A stretch of 61,064 nucleotides of DNA. It comes from UBA6776 sp964636785 (lineage in GTDB: Bacteria > Bdellovibrionota > Bdellovibrionia > Bdellovibrionales > UBA1609). The number at the start of each line of letters is the position of its first letter. Position 1 is the first letter of the stretch. The notes under the pieces were generated by a model. That model saw only the letters and a list, made by a program, of their open reading frames with translations. It was not told the DNA's origin and ran no database searches. Below are positions 60,957 to 61,064 of this stretch, one piece after another. Where the stretch lies: contig CAZWVK010000003.1 of the NCBI GenBank assembly GCA_964636785.1, forward strand, positions 1 to 61,064, written 5' to 3'. The translations under genes were made by a program, and so were the position numbers.

Positions 60957-61064
60957 TTACCACTGATCTTTCCCGAGACACGATCTAATGCATTGCCCCA
61001 GGCCGAGAGGACGTTGCCACCCCTCTTCTTTGTTGATTAGTTTACGAGGCATGATTTCAAAAGA
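60957..61064 (-). CDS. Partial ORF upstream of ligA (window edge)
   Basis: A reading frame on the minus strand runs in from the window edge (SFEIMPRKLINKEEGWQRPL and on) to a stop at 60957, 9 bases before the ligA start. A different frame, ending GKISGKFQV and closing with a stop that overlaps the ligA GTG, is also open for about 28 codons. I cannot tell which is the end of the upstream gene, and no family is recognised. Confidence 0.3.
   Translation of the reverse strand, partial: SFEIMPRKLINKEEGWQRPLGLGQCIRSCLGKDQW

Noticed and set aside
1..61064. Search by eye for CRISPR arrays, insertion sequences, prophage, tRNA and rRNA genes
   Set aside because: No regularly spaced repeats, transposase or integrase motifs, or tRNA-like cloverleaf were found; the gaps are too short for rRNA.

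Overview
The window looks like the replication-origin region of a bacterium in the Bdellovibrio group (Bdellovibrionota). Several things point there. The gene order around dnaA is the ancestral bacterial one. There is a 64-residue single-domain histone closely resembling the chromatin histone of Bdellovibrio bacteriovorus (Bd0055). A bactofilin gene is joined to parAB, the F-type ATP synthase has paired b and b' subunits, and many short lipoproteins are unfamiliar. The base composition is moderate (roughly mid-40s % GC by eye) and almost every base is coding. No mobile element, CRISPR array, tRNA or rRNA gene was seen. The species assignment is inference.

Layout. (1) 1-1.8 kb: a NagZ-like GH3 lipoprotein. 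(2) 1.8-17.3 kb, minus strand: ATP synthase b'-b-delta-alpha-gamma-beta-epsilon, preceded by bactofilin, parB and parA, and, after a plus-strand lipoprotein gene bracketed by two parS sites, by rsmG, mnmG, mnmE, khpB/jag, yidC, yidD, rnpA and rpmH. (3) 17.3-28.8 kb, plus strand: dnaA, a probable oriC with DnaA boxes and a DnaA-trio-like element, dnaN, recF, gyrB, gyrA, a TPR lipoprotein, and the membrane part of ATP synthase (AtpZ, AtpI-like, a, c) ending in a strong terminator. (4) 28.8-36.2 kb, minus strand: phosphomannomutase/phosphoglucomutase, PdxA-like enzyme, three parvulin chaperones, a DUF374 acyltransferase that apparently starts at ATT, and etfA/etfB. (5) 36.3-42 kb, plus strand: sdhCAB, a structured intergenic region, a small ORF and a secreted subtilase.

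(6) 42-43.6 kb, minus strand: an alpha/beta hydrolase and an FHA protein. (7) 43.6-45.5 kb: rpsF, a DUF2232 membrane protein and rplI, without rpsR. (8) 45.5-46.5 kb: a sparse patch with a small hypothetical gene, a possible 30-residue membrane peptide, and a BrnA antitoxin gene beside a broken BrnT toxin remnant. (9) 46.6-49.1 kb, minus strand: dnaB, a Fis-type regulator, queE. (10) 49.2-57.3 kb, plus strand: ftsK, a secreted repeat protein, an LptM-like lipoprotein, dapA, dapB, a transaldolase, a lipoprotein and a large exported protein of unknown function. (11) 57.2-61 kb: a lytic transglycosylase, the histone gene and ligA.

Most genes serve chromosome replication and segregation (dnaA, dnaN, gyrases, parABS, bactofilin, dnaB, ftsK, ligA, histone), energy conversion (ATP synthase, succinate dehydrogenase/fumarate reductase, ETF) and envelope building or remodelling (YidC, PPIases, NagZ, lytic transglycosylase, DUF374, DapA/B). 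The points most worth a second look are: twin parS sites around a lipoprotein gene whose start codon lies inside one of them; the apparent ATT start; the ATP synthase c subunit with a signal peptide and part of the Na+ ligand set; the nested hairpins and consensus DnaA box upstream of the subtilase; the orphaned BrnA; and intrinsic terminators written inside the coding ends of convergent genes.
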